A stretch of DNA of 14,832 bases. It comes from Neisseriaceae bacterium (GTDB taxonomy: Bacteria > Pseudomonadota > Gammaproteobacteria > Burkholderiales > Neisseriaceae). The notes under the pieces are model-generated. The model worked only from the letters and a program-made list of their open reading frames with translations, did not search any database and was not told the origin of the DNA. The stretch is from the NCBI GenBank assembly GCA_030146285.1, contig JASLBZ010000064.1:1-14832 (forward strand). Direction: 5' to 3'. A program made the position numbers and the translations under genes. Position 1 is the stretch's first letter. Each line of letters begins with the position of its first letter. Positions 7,402-13,692 of this stretch are shown in pieces.

Positions 7402-9072
7402 ATGGAACAATTAAGTTATGTCAATGGAACCTCAGATATTCCCTTGTTGGGTGAAACACTGGGACAGAATTTTGATCAAGCCTGTGCAAAATACGCAGAC
7501 AAATTGGCATTGATTTCACGCCATCAAAATCAGCGTTTTACATATGCACAGCTAAAAGAAAAAGTGGATGCCGTAGCATGTTGCTTGCTACGCATGGATT
7601 TTAAAGCAGGGGATCGTTTGGGTATTTGGTCTGTGAATTGCAGCGAATGGACGATTATCCAGTATGCCACTGCCAAAATTGGCGTGATTTTGGTGAACAT
7701 GAACCCATCGTATCGCCGTACTGAGTTGGAATACTCACTGAACAAAGTCGGCTGTCGTGGCTTGATGATTACTTCTGAATTCAAAGACAGCAATTACGAA
7801 GAGATGGTTTACGATTTGGTGCCCGAATTAAAGTCTTCTCCTATTGGTAAATTGGAATCTGAACATGCACCGACACTGCGTTATGTGATTAAGATTGAAG
7901 ATGAAGCTAGCTCTGGCATGTTGAATTTCAAAGATTTGCTGCAAACACCCACTGAAAATGAATTGACTCGCTTACAGAATATTGGCGAGCGTTTGCAGTT
8001 TGATGACCCGATTAATATTCAGTTTACGTCTGGCACCACAGGACAGCCTAAGGGTACGGTATTAACCCATCACAATATCTTGAACAATGGTTTTTTTGTG
8101 GGTGAAACCATCAAATTAACCGCAGACGATATTGTTGCGATTACTGTGCCGCTATTTCATTGCTTTGGCATGGTGATGGGCAATATCGCTTGTGTGAGCC
8201 ACGGCTCAACCATGGTTTACCCGGGTGCTGTTTTTCATCCATTGGAAACCTTAAAAACCATTGCGGCGGAAAAATGTACTGCAGCATATGGTGTACCAAC
8301 CATGTTTATCACGATGCTAGACCATCCTGAGTTTGCTTCATTTGATTTGAGCACTTTGCGTACCGGCATTATGGCAGGAACGATTTGCCCTATGGAAGTG
8401 ATGAAACAAGTTATTGAGCGCATGCACATGTCTGAAGTAACCATTTGCTATGGCATGACGGAAACTTCGCCTGTTAGCATGCAAAGTCATGTGGATGATA
8501 GCTTAGAAAAACGCGTGGGTACCGTGGGCAGAATTCACCCTCATTGCGAAGTAAAATTGATTGATCCAGAAGGCAAAATTGTTCCTCGCGGGATGGAAGG
8601 CGAGTTGTGCACCCGTGGTTATTCTGTGATGCTAGGCTATTGGGATGATGCGGATCGCACCGCAGAAGCCATTGATGAGTCAGGCTGGATGCACACCGGC
8701 GACTTGGCGATTTTAGATGATGAAGGTTATTGCCGAATTATTGGTCGCATGAAAGACTTGGTGATTCGTGGTGGTGAAAACCTATTCCCACGCGAGATTG
8801 AAGATTTCTTGTACACCCATCCTGATATTTTGGAAGTTCAAGTTGTGGGTGTGCCTGACAGCAAATACGGTGAAGAATTGTGTGCATGGATTATTGTGCG
8901 AGAACGTTGCACACTGACAGAAGAGGCGGTGCGTGCATTCTGTGATGGGCAAATTTCTCGTCAAAAAATTCCACATTACATTCGCTTTGTGGATGAATTT
9001 CCCATGACCGCCAGTGGTAAGATTCAAAAATACAAAATCCGTGAAGCCATGGTAGAGCAATTAGGTGCTTAA
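7402..9072 (+). CDS. AMP-forming acyl-CoA synthetase (ANL superfamily), substrate unknown
   Basis: Activates a carboxylic acid with ATP and CoA through an acyl-adenylate. The 556 residues carry the ANL motifs in order: phosphate-binding loop FTSGTTGQPKG at 208-218, VPLFHCFGM at 249-257, YGMTETSP at 350-357, WMHTGDL at 429-435 with the ribose-binding Asp434, GRMKDLVIRGGENLFPREIE at 448-467, and the C-terminal catalytic Lys540 in PMTASGKIQK. Overall pattern resembles medium/long-chain fatty acyl-CoA synthetases (FadD-like) rather than acetyl-CoA synthetase. No signal peptide is seen, so cytoplasmic. It lies 40 bp after liuE and 80 bp before scoA, same strand. Inference: it activates a branched or short acid such as isovalerate, or acetoacetate, feeding the same pathway. 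Acyl-CoA synthetase genes do occur in other liu clusters, but the substrate cannot be read from the sequence. Confidence 0.9.
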   Translation: MEQLSYVNGTSDIPLLGETLGQNFDQACAKYADKLALISRHQNQRFTYAQLKEKVDAVACCLLRMDFKAGDRLGIWSVNCSEWTIIQYATAKIGVILVNMNPSYRRTELEYSLNKVGCRGLMITSEFKDSNYEEMVYDLVPELKSSPIGKLESEHAPTLRYVIKIEDEASSGMLNFKDLLQTPTENELTRLQNIGERLQFDDPINIQFTSGTTGQPKGTVLTHHNILNNGFFVGETIKLTADDIVAITVPLFHCFGMVMGNIACVSHGSTMVYPGAVFHPLETLKTIAAEKCTAAYGVPTMFITMLDHPEFASFDLSTLRTGIMAGTICPMEVMKQVIERMHMSEVTICYGMTETSPVSMQSHVDDSLEKRVGTVGRIHPHCEVKLIDPEGKIVPRGMEGELCTRGYSVMLGYWDDADRTAEAIDESGWMHTGDLAILDDEGYCRIIGRMKDLVIRGGENLFPREIEDFLYTHPDILEVQVVGVPDSKYGEELCAWIIVRERCTLTEEAVRAFCDGQISRQKIPHYIRFVDEFPMTASGKIQKYKIREAMVEQLGA

Positions 9073-9079
9073 TATAAAA

Positions 9080-9117
9080 ACCATCGATTGCTAAGCGATG
9101 ACTCAACAGTCGATGGT
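9080..9117 (+). other. Intergenic hairpin between acyl-CoA synthetase and scoA
   Basis: ACCATCGATTG at 9080-9090 pairs with CAA plus TCGATGGT at 9104-9117, giving 11 base pairs interrupted by a 3-nt bulge (CAG), with a 13-nt loop. No T-run follows, so it is not a standard terminator. It may be an mRNA-processing or stability element dividing the liu part of the transcript from the sco part; function is inferred. Confidence 0.4.
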
Positions 9118-9152
9118 GCATCAAAACAAAAATAACAATATTTGGAGAAGAC

Positions 9153-9848
9153 ATGAAGAAGATTTATCCCAATGCCAAAGAAGCCTTAGCTAATGTCATT
9201 CAAAGCCAACAAACGGTGGCGGTGGGTGGCTTTGGTTTGTGCGGTATTCCAGAAGCTTTGATTGATGCTGTACGAGACAGCGGTGTGACAGATTTAACCT
9301 GCATTAGCAATAATGCGGGTGTGGATGATTTTGGTTTGGGGATTTTGTTGCAAACCCGCCAAGTGAAAAAAATGATTGCTTCTTATGTGGGTGAAAACAA
9401 AGAGTTTGAACGCCAATATTTATCAGGTGAATTGGAGGTTGAACTCACACCACAAGGTACATTGGCAGAAAAATTGCGTTCTGCTGGTGCGGGTATCCCT
9501 GCCTTTTTTACACGCACAGGTGTGGGTACCTTGATTGCCGAAGGCAAAGAAACGCGCATGTTTCACGGTCATGAGCATTTATTAGAAGAAGCTTTGTATG
9601 CCGATGTTTCATTGGTCAAAGCATGGAAAGCCGATCCTTCTGGTAATTTGGTGTTTCGCAAGACCGCTCGCAACTTTAACCCTGATGTGGCAATGGCTGG
9701 CAAAGTATGTATTGTGGAAGTGGAAGAGCTGGTTGAATTAGGTAGCCTTGAGCCAGATCACATTCATTTGCCGGGTATTTTTGTACACCGCATTGTTGTG
9801 AACAGCAATCCTGAAAAGCGTATTGAAAAACGCATTGTCAGTCAATAA
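9153..9848 (+). CDS. scoA: Succinyl-CoA:3-oxoacid (acetoacetate) CoA-transferase subunit A
   Basis: Alpha subunit (231 residues) of a family I CoA-transferase. With ScoB it moves CoA from succinyl-CoA to acetoacetate, making acetoacetyl-CoA for thiolysis to acetyl-CoA. VGGFGLCGIPEALIDA at 24-39 is the CoA-transferase signature, in the form seen in SCOT-type enzymes rather than E. coli AtoD (which has GGFMGIGTP). SNNAGVDDFGLGILL (52-66), GTLAEKLRSAGAGIPAFFTRTGVGT (102-126) and RKTARNFNPDVAMAG (169-183) also follow that family. GGAG at 9144-9147 lies 5 bp before the ATG. Its position after liuE fits consumption of the acetoacetate that LiuE makes. AtoD-type naming with acetyl-CoA as CoA donor is the alternative. 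Confidence 0.93.
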   Translation: MKKIYPNAKEALANVIQSQQTVAVGGFGLCGIPEALIDAVRDSGVTDLTCISNNAGVDDFGLGILLQTRQVKKMIASYVGENKEFERQYLSGELEVELTPQGTLAEKLRSAGAGIPAFFTRTGVGTLIAEGKETRMFHGHEHLLEEALYADVSLVKAWKADPSGNLVFRKTARNFNPDVAMAGKVCIVEVEELVELGSLEPDHIHLPGIFVHRIVVNSNPEKRIEKRIVSQ

Positions 9849-9849
9849 T

Positions 9850-9855
9850 AAGGAG
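9850..9855 (+). promoter_or_regulatory. Ribosome binding site fixing the scoB start
   Basis: AAGGAG overlapping the end of scoA, six bases before the ATG at 9862. An in-frame ATG at 9823 within scoA lacks such a site. Confidence 0.75.
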
Positions 9856-9861
9856 AAGAAC

Positions 9862-10497
9862 ATGGCTTGGACAAGAGAGCAAATGGTTCAGCGCGCAGCG
9901 CAAGAATTGCAAGATGGTTTTTATGTGAATTTGGGCATTGGTTTGCCAACTGAGGTCGCCAATCACATTCCAGAAGGCATGGATATTTGGCTACAGTCAG
10001 AAAATGGTTTATTGGGTATTGGCCCATTTCCGACTGAAAGCGAAGTCGATGCAGATTTAATCAACGCCGGTAAACAAACCGTGACCACACGCGCCGGCGC
10101 AAGCTTTTTTTCTAGCTCAGAGTCTTTTGGTATGATTCGCGGTGGCAAAGTGAATTTGGCCATTTTGGGCGCGATGGAAGTGTCCGAACGAGGTGATTTG
10201 GCTAACTGGATGATTCCGGGGAAAATGGTTAAAGGCATGGGTGGTGCGATGGATTTGGTTGCTGGTGTACAAAGAATCATTGTCCTAATGGAACACAATA
10301 CCCGAGACGGTGGCTTTAAGATTAAGCCACAATGCGAATTGCCGCTAACAGGCAAAAACGTGGTCAATCGCATTATCACCGAGCTGGGTGTTTTGGATGT
10401 GACAGACCAAGGCATGCAAGTGTTTGAGTTAGCCAATGGCGTGACCTTCGACGATATTGCAGCAGCCACGGGTGTACCATTAACCATGGCAGCCTGA
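9862..10497 (+). CDS. scoB: Succinyl-CoA:3-oxoacid (acetoacetate) CoA-transferase subunit B
   Basis: Beta subunit (211 residues) carrying the active-site glutamate that forms the enzyme-CoA thioester: Glu47 in QSENGLLGIGPFP, matching the SENG motif of SCOT enzymes. Other family segments are VNLGIGLPTEVANHIP at 22-37, AGASFFSSSESFGMIRGGKV, AILGAMEVSERGDLANWMIP, and KGMGGAMDLVAGVQRIIVLMEHN. The gene follows scoA by 13 bp with its own AAGGAG and is probably translated in step with it as the subunits form a heteromer. It is the last gene of the operon: a rho-independent terminator begins 25 bp after the stop codon. Confidence 0.94.
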   Translation: MAWTREQMVQRAAQELQDGFYVNLGIGLPTEVANHIPEGMDIWLQSENGLLGIGPFPTESEVDADLINAGKQTVTTRAGASFFSSSESFGMIRGGKVNLAILGAMEVSERGDLANWMIPGKMVKGMGGAMDLVAGVQRIIVLMEHNTRDGGFKIKPQCELPLTGKNVVNRIITELGVLDVTDQGMQVFELANGVTFDDIAAATGVPLTMAA

Positions 10498-10521
10498 AAG
10501 ACTTGGGTGATGTCATAAAAT

Positions 10522-10547
10522 AATCCGCTACTATTGGCGGATTTTTT
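10522..10547 (+). terminator. Rho-independent terminator of the liu-sco operon
   Basis: A 7-bp perfect stem (AATCCGC at 10522-10528 with GCGGATT at 10537-10543), an 8-nt loop, then a run of T. It lies 25 bp after the scoB stop and separates the operon from the maoC-like gene. Confidence 0.85.
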
Positions 10548-10652
10548 CTTGCCAAATCAAGTCAACTGTACTTGGGATCGTTCATGAGTTTAAAGCTGTT
10601 TTTAGGTTTGGCATTGTGTAATTACCATAAAAAATAGAGGAGTGATATCAAT

Positions 10653-11120
10653 ATGCGTCAAGATTATTCAAACAAACGTTATCTTGAAGACTTGGTGGTG
10701 GGCGATGAATTCATCAGCGGCCAGTACACCATGACAGCTAGCGAAATCAAGCAATTTGCAAGCCATTATGACCCACAGCCATTTCATATGGATGAAGTCG
10801 CAGCCGAAACAGGTTTTTTCCATGGTTTGGCTGCGAGCGGATGGCACACCGCTGGTGTCACCATGCGCTTATTGGTACAAATGCTACCGTTAGCTGCCGG
10901 TATTGTTGGTGCAGAAGCCAAAACCTCTTGGCCTCGGGCGACAAGACCTGATGATGTGCTGCATGTCGTGGCAACGATACAAGATATTAAGTATTTGGAA
11001 TCCAGACAGGACAGAGGCATTGTGACCATGTACAGCGAAACCTTTAACCAGAACAATGAGATTGTGCAAAAAATGACGGCAACGCTATTGGTGTTTCGCA
11101 ATCCAGCATCAGTGGCTTAA
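10653..11120 (+). CDS. MaoC-type (R)-specific enoyl-CoA hydratase-like hotdog protein
   Basis: Single-hotdog protein of 155 residues. The hydratase-2 catalytic pattern is visible in QFASHYDPQPFHMDEVAA (34-51), where Asp40 and His45 match the Asp/His pair of PhaJ-like hydratases, followed by FFHGLAASGWHTAGVTMRLL (55-74). Later WPRATRPDDVLHVVATI fits the substrate-pocket strand of MaoC-like dehydratases. A chain this short should act as a dimer on a short acyl-CoA, but the substrate is not readable. GAGGAG at 10637-10642 precedes the ATG by 10 bp. It lies after the operon terminator, so it probably has its own promoter in the 105-bp gap, where I see no strong -35/-10 pair. Its stop is one base from the convergent Nudix gene. 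A link to acyl-CoA catabolism is likely but inferred. Confidence 0.85.
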   Translation: MRQDYSNKRYLEDLVVGDEFISGQYTMTASEIKQFASHYDPQPFHMDEVAAETGFFHGLAASGWHTAGVTMRLLVQMLPLAAGIVGAEAKTSWPRATRPDDVLHVVATIQDIKYLESRQDRGIVTMYSETFNQNNEIVQKMTATLLVFRNPASVA

Positions 11121-11121
11121 A

Positions 11122-11538
11122 TCATAAAAAGCCATGCTGCTGTAAAAACGCATACACCATCAAAACACCTGGTACTTGGATGGCTTCTGTTTGGTACTTG
11201 GCCAATGAGAAATAAGCAATCGCGTCAATTTCATGGTTGGCGCTGATTTTGTCTTGTTGCAAATCGTATAAAAAACAATCTTGTTCCATCATGATGTTCT
11301 TGGCTTCGCCATAAGCCGGTGCGCTGATATGGCAAAGATAGCTTAAACGCGCTTCATTTAATATCAAATCCAGCTCTTCATGGATTTCTCGCTGAATTGC
11401 AGCTTGGCTTGTTTCGCCACTGTCTATTTTGCCACCGGGCAAGTACCATGCTTGCTTATTTTTACTGTAAGCCAACAATAGCTTATCTTCGTGAACAACA
11501 ATTAAACCGGCAGTGGGTAGGGCAATGTATTGGGTCAT
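11122..11538 (-). CDS. Nudix hydrolase (MutT-like)
   Basis: Small pyrophosphohydrolase of 138 residues. The complete Nudix box is at residues 36-58 (from GKIDSGE to REIHEELDL), fitting G-x5-E-x7-R-E-U-x-E-E-x-G-U except that Asp57 replaces the last glycine, a common variation. It is preceded by TAGLIVVHEDKLLLAYSK and WYLPGG, typical of MutT-like enzymes. The metal-binding glutamates Glu51, Glu54 and Glu55 are present. The substrate (a nucleoside diphosphate derivative) cannot be told. I chose the ATG at 11538, which begins MTQYIALPTAGLIV; a GTG at 11568 would add ten residues. Neither has a clear ribosome binding site. It lies directly downstream of the second TetR gene on the same strand with no terminator between them, so the two may be co-transcribed. 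Confidence 0.88.
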   Translation of the reverse strand: MTQYIALPTAGLIVVHEDKLLLAYSKNKQAWYLPGGKIDSGETSQAAIQREIHEELDLILNEARLSYLCHISAPAYGEAKNIMMEQDCFLYDLQQDKISANHEIDAIAYFSLAKYQTEAIQVPGVLMVYAFLQQHGFL

Positions 11539-11591
11539 TTTATTCTGAGGTCGGGTTAAAAAATGCACGTTGGCAGGGGTTTTTCGAGCAG

Positions 11592-12227
11592 TTATAGTGG
11601 ATTTTCTGGGTTATTTTTGGGTGGTATAAAGCTATCCCAGATTTTCATTGCATTAAAAATCACTTGGTTTAAGCTGGCCAAATTGGCACCGTCACACGCT
11701 TGAATACTTAGTCCATTGATAATCGTGGTGTAAAAATCAACCACGGTATTAATAGGCACATCTTTGGGGACGTCACCATCAACAATGCCTTGTTCAAGCC
11801 GCTGCACCAAAGTCGTTTTGTAATATTGACGTTTTTCTTGGACTGCATTTTGCACTTCTTGTACTTGTTTGGAGCTGCCCATCGCCGATGTAATGAGCAT
11901 ACAGCCCATGGGTTTATCTGGTTGCACCAAATTTTTTGCACTGTCATACATCAGTATTTCAAAGGCAATTTTTGCGGTTTTGGCTTGTTGCATAATCAAT
12001 TGGGTTGGGCATGCTTCGTGTGCCAAATAGTAATCAATGCATTGGTTAAATAAGGATGCTTTATCCCCAAAGCTACAATACAAACTGGGTGCCGTAATCC
12101 CCAAAGCCTGAGTCAAATCTTTAATAGACGTGGCAATATAACCATTTTTCCAAAACAGTAACATTGCTTTTTCCAAAGCCTCATGTTCATCAAAGCCTTT
12201 TGGGCGTCCACGTTTTGTATTTTTCAT
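11592..12227 (-). CDS. TetR/AcrR-family transcriptional regulator of the divergent MFS exporter
   Basis: Repressor-type regulator of 211 residues. The N-terminus KRGRPKGFDEHEALEKAMLL leads into the helix-turn-helix: GYIATSIKDLTQALGITAPS at 29-48, then LYCSFGDKASLFNQCIDYY. The C-terminal domain has MGCMLITSAMG (107-117), a cysteine-containing segment common in one TetR subgroup that often regulates efflux pumps or oxidoreductases. The ATG at 12227 (AGGA 11 bp upstream) is preferred; upstream in-frame starts run through the operator region. It is divergent from the MFS gene across 177 bp containing two matching palindromes, the classic layout of a self-regulated efflux switch. The inducer is unknown. 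The Nudix gene follows on the same strand. Confidence 0.9.
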   Translation of the reverse strand: MKNTKRGRPKGFDEHEALEKAMLLFWKNGYIATSIKDLTQALGITAPSLYCSFGDKASLFNQCIDYYLAHEACPTQLIMQQAKTAKIAFEILMYDSAKNLVQPDKPMGCMLITSAMGSSKQVQEVQNAVQEKRQYYKTTLVQRLEQGIVDGDVPKDVPINTVVDFYTTIINGLSIQACDGANLASLNQVIFNAMKIWDSFIPPKNNPENPL

Positions 12228-12248
12228 GCCTTTATTTTTCCTATGGAA

Positions 12249-12278
12249 TTTATTCGCAGTTGATGCTTTTTTAGTCAA
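12249..12278 (-). promoter_or_regulatory. Candidate promoter of the second TetR gene
   Basis: On the minus strand TTGACT (12278-12273) is a good -35, followed after 18 bp by AATAAA (12254-12249), a moderate -10, about 22 bp before the ATG at 12227. The palindrome at 12280-12299 abuts the -35, so repressor bound there would also limit its own synthesis. Confidence 0.4.
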
Positions 12279-12279
12279 T

Positions 12280-12299
12280 ATTGTAGTGGTCACTATAAT
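12280..12299. promoter_or_regulatory. Candidate operator O1 of the second TetR regulator
   Basis: A 20-bp near-perfect palindrome with core TAGTGGTCACTA; extending it outward gives ATT/AAT arms with a single mismatch. It shares the core TAGTGGTC(A/G)CTA with the palindrome at 12343-12364, and the centres are 64 bp apart (about six helical turns). It also contains TATAAT on the plus strand. Confidence 0.65.
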
Positions 12300-12304
12300 A
12301 TTAA

Positions 12305-12333
12305 TTGACATCAAACAAATTCTCAATAACAAT
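12305..12333 (+). promoter_or_regulatory. Candidate promoter of the MFS exporter
   Basis: TTGACA at 12305-12310 is a perfect -35. With a 17-bp spacer the -10 is AACAAT (12328-12333), 4 of 6 matches. The promoter lies between the two palindromes, so repressor bound at both could enclose or loop over it. A TATAAA inside the downstream palindrome (12358-12363) is an alternative -10 but has no good -35. Confidence 0.4.
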
Positions 12334-12342
12334 AGCCAATCA

Positions 12343-12364
12343 TTTTATAGTGGTCGCTATAAAA
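12343..12364. promoter_or_regulatory. Candidate operator O2 of the second TetR regulator
   Basis: A 22-bp palindrome with perfect 8-bp outer arms TTTTATAG and CTATAAAA around TGGTCG, one mismatched pair inside. Same core as the site at 12280-12299. It lies just upstream of the MFS gene, downstream of its candidate promoter. Confidence 0.65.
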
Positions 12365-12404
12365 ATAGTATTTTTTGATAAAAGTAACATTTCTCGGACA
12401 GTAT

Positions 12405-13622
12405 ATGACGACACAGAATCCCCCTCAAGTAAATGGCAGTTGGCTGGCATTGTTTTCAGCAACTTTCGCCTGTTTTATTATTGTCACCGGTGAGTTTTTG
12501 GCTATTAGTGTCCTGAACAATATTTCACAGGACTTTCATGTTTCCGTTGGAACAGCAGGGCTAACCGTGACCGTGACATCCATTGCTGGCATGATGTCCT
12601 CATTGCTTGTGCCAATTTATGCCAAAACTTTGGACAGACGCCACATCCTGTTGTTTTTGATTGTCTTGATGATGGGGGCAAATTTGATTACGGCTTTAGC
12701 AAGTGACTTTAATTTGGTGCTGGTCGGTCGCTTTGTGTTGGGGATTGCACTTGGTGGCTTTTGGGGCGTTGCTGCTGGCTTGGTTGTGCGTCTGGCACCC
12801 AAAGGTTTATCGGTAGCAACAGCAGTCACAATATTTTTCTCGGCAGTGACGTTGGTGACAGTATTGGGTGTGCCATTGGGCTCATGGTTGGCTGATTTAT
12901 ACGGCTGGCGCTTACCATATTTGATTTTGGTATTCTTGGGCTTTATCGCATTTGTGATGCAGTATATTTCTTTGCCTGCCTTAAAACCTTCATCTAGCAT
13001 GAAATGGAAAGAATTATTATTAATTCCTGCCCATCCGATTGCCAGAAAAGGTTTGATTCTCTTTACTTTGATTTTTTTGGCCCATTTTTCGGCTTACAAT
13101 TATTTCACTGTGTTTTTCAAACAAAGTGCAGGATTTTCAGATAGCCAGATTTCAGGTTTCTTATTGATTTTTGGTATTGCCAGTGTGGTTGGTAATGTTT
13201 TGGCAGCACCTGTGGCCAAATACAATGTACGTTACAATTTTGCTATCAGCGCATTTCTACTAACCATGGCTTTTCTGTGTTTGTCTGTATTTGATTTGTA
13301 TTTGGGCAATGCGATGGTGTTTATTTTCTTATGGGGCATGGCCGCTGGATTGGTACCTGCTAGCGTGAATATTTGGATGTACATTCATGCACCGCATTTG
13401 ACCGAAAAAGGCTCGGCATTGATTACCTTTATGTTCCTAATCTTGATTACCATCGGCAGTTTGGTAGGGGGCTTTATCATGGATTACTTTAACGGCAATA
13501 TTTTAATGCTCAGTATGCTGATGATTGCAGCATTGGCCTTTGTTATGGTCTTCAGCATCACTCATCGCTTAAAAAATACTACTACTGACGTAACACCTAT
13601 TTGCTTGGATACACATTCATGA
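12405..13622 (+). CDS. MFS transporter, DHA1 (drug:H+ antiporter, 12-TM) type exporter
   Basis: Inner-membrane protein of 405 residues with about twelve hydrophobic segments (first near 12-36, last near 366-386). Family motifs: the loop 2-3 motif in AKTLDRRH (73-80); GRFVLGIALGGFWGVAAGLV (108-127) with the conserved Arg109 of helix 4; and LGVPLGSWLADLYGWR (154-169), the helix 5 segment conserved in exporters. The VTGEFLAISVL start in helix 1 resembles the AraJ/YdhP/NepI-like branch that exports sugars, nucleosides or drugs by proton antiport. The ATG at 12405 fits the N-terminus best; a TTG at 12375 would add ten residues, and only a weak GGA serves as ribosome binding site. The substrate is unknown; the paired operators suggest it is induced by the compound it exports. 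Confidence 0.9.
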   Translation: MTTQNPPQVNGSWLALFSATFACFIIVTGEFLAISVLNNISQDFHVSVGTAGLTVTVTSIAGMMSSLLVPIYAKTLDRRHILLFLIVLMMGANLITALASDFNLVLVGRFVLGIALGGFWGVAAGLVVRLAPKGLSVATAVTIFFSAVTLVTVLGVPLGSWLADLYGWRLPYLILVFLGFIAFVMQYISLPALKPSSSMKWKELLLIPAHPIARKGLILFTLIFLAHFSAYNYFTVFFKQSAGFSDSQISGFLLIFGIASVVGNVLAAPVAKYNVRYNFAISAFLLTMAFLCLSVFDLYLGNAMVFIFLWGMAAGLVPASVNIWMYIHAPHLTEKGSALITFMFLILITIGSLVGGFIMDYFNGNILMLSMLMIAALAFVMVFSITHRLKNTTTDVTPICLDTHS

Positions 13623-13645
13623 TAAACAACAATCGATGATATTGA

Positions 13646-13676
13646 TGTCGGGCAAGATGTAAATCCCTGCCCGACA
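13646..13676. terminator. Hairpin between convergent MFS and GNAT genes, probable bidirectional terminator
   Basis: A perfect 9-bp GC-rich stem (TGTCGGGCA at 13646-13654 with TGCCCGACA at 13668-13676) and a 13-nt loop, in the 70-bp gap between two convergent genes. The following sequence is AT-rich but has no long T-run on either strand, so termination may be partial. Confidence 0.6.
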
Positions 13677-13692
13677 ATTATTGCATTGTTGA

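Noticed and set aside
9963..10487. A 174-codon open frame on the minus strand, antisense to scoB.
   Set aside because: It overlaps a gene with full SCOT motifs, has no recognisable domain, and arises from the codon pattern of scoB.
11592..11602. TTATAGTGG at the end of the second TetR gene resembles half of the palindrome at 12343-12364.
   Set aside because: There is no matching second arm and the bases encode the last codons and stop of the protein.
12617..13000. A 127-codon open frame on the minus strand inside the MFS gene.
   Set aside because: It is antisense to conserved transporter motifs and its translation is a low-complexity Lys/Thr/Pro-rich shadow.
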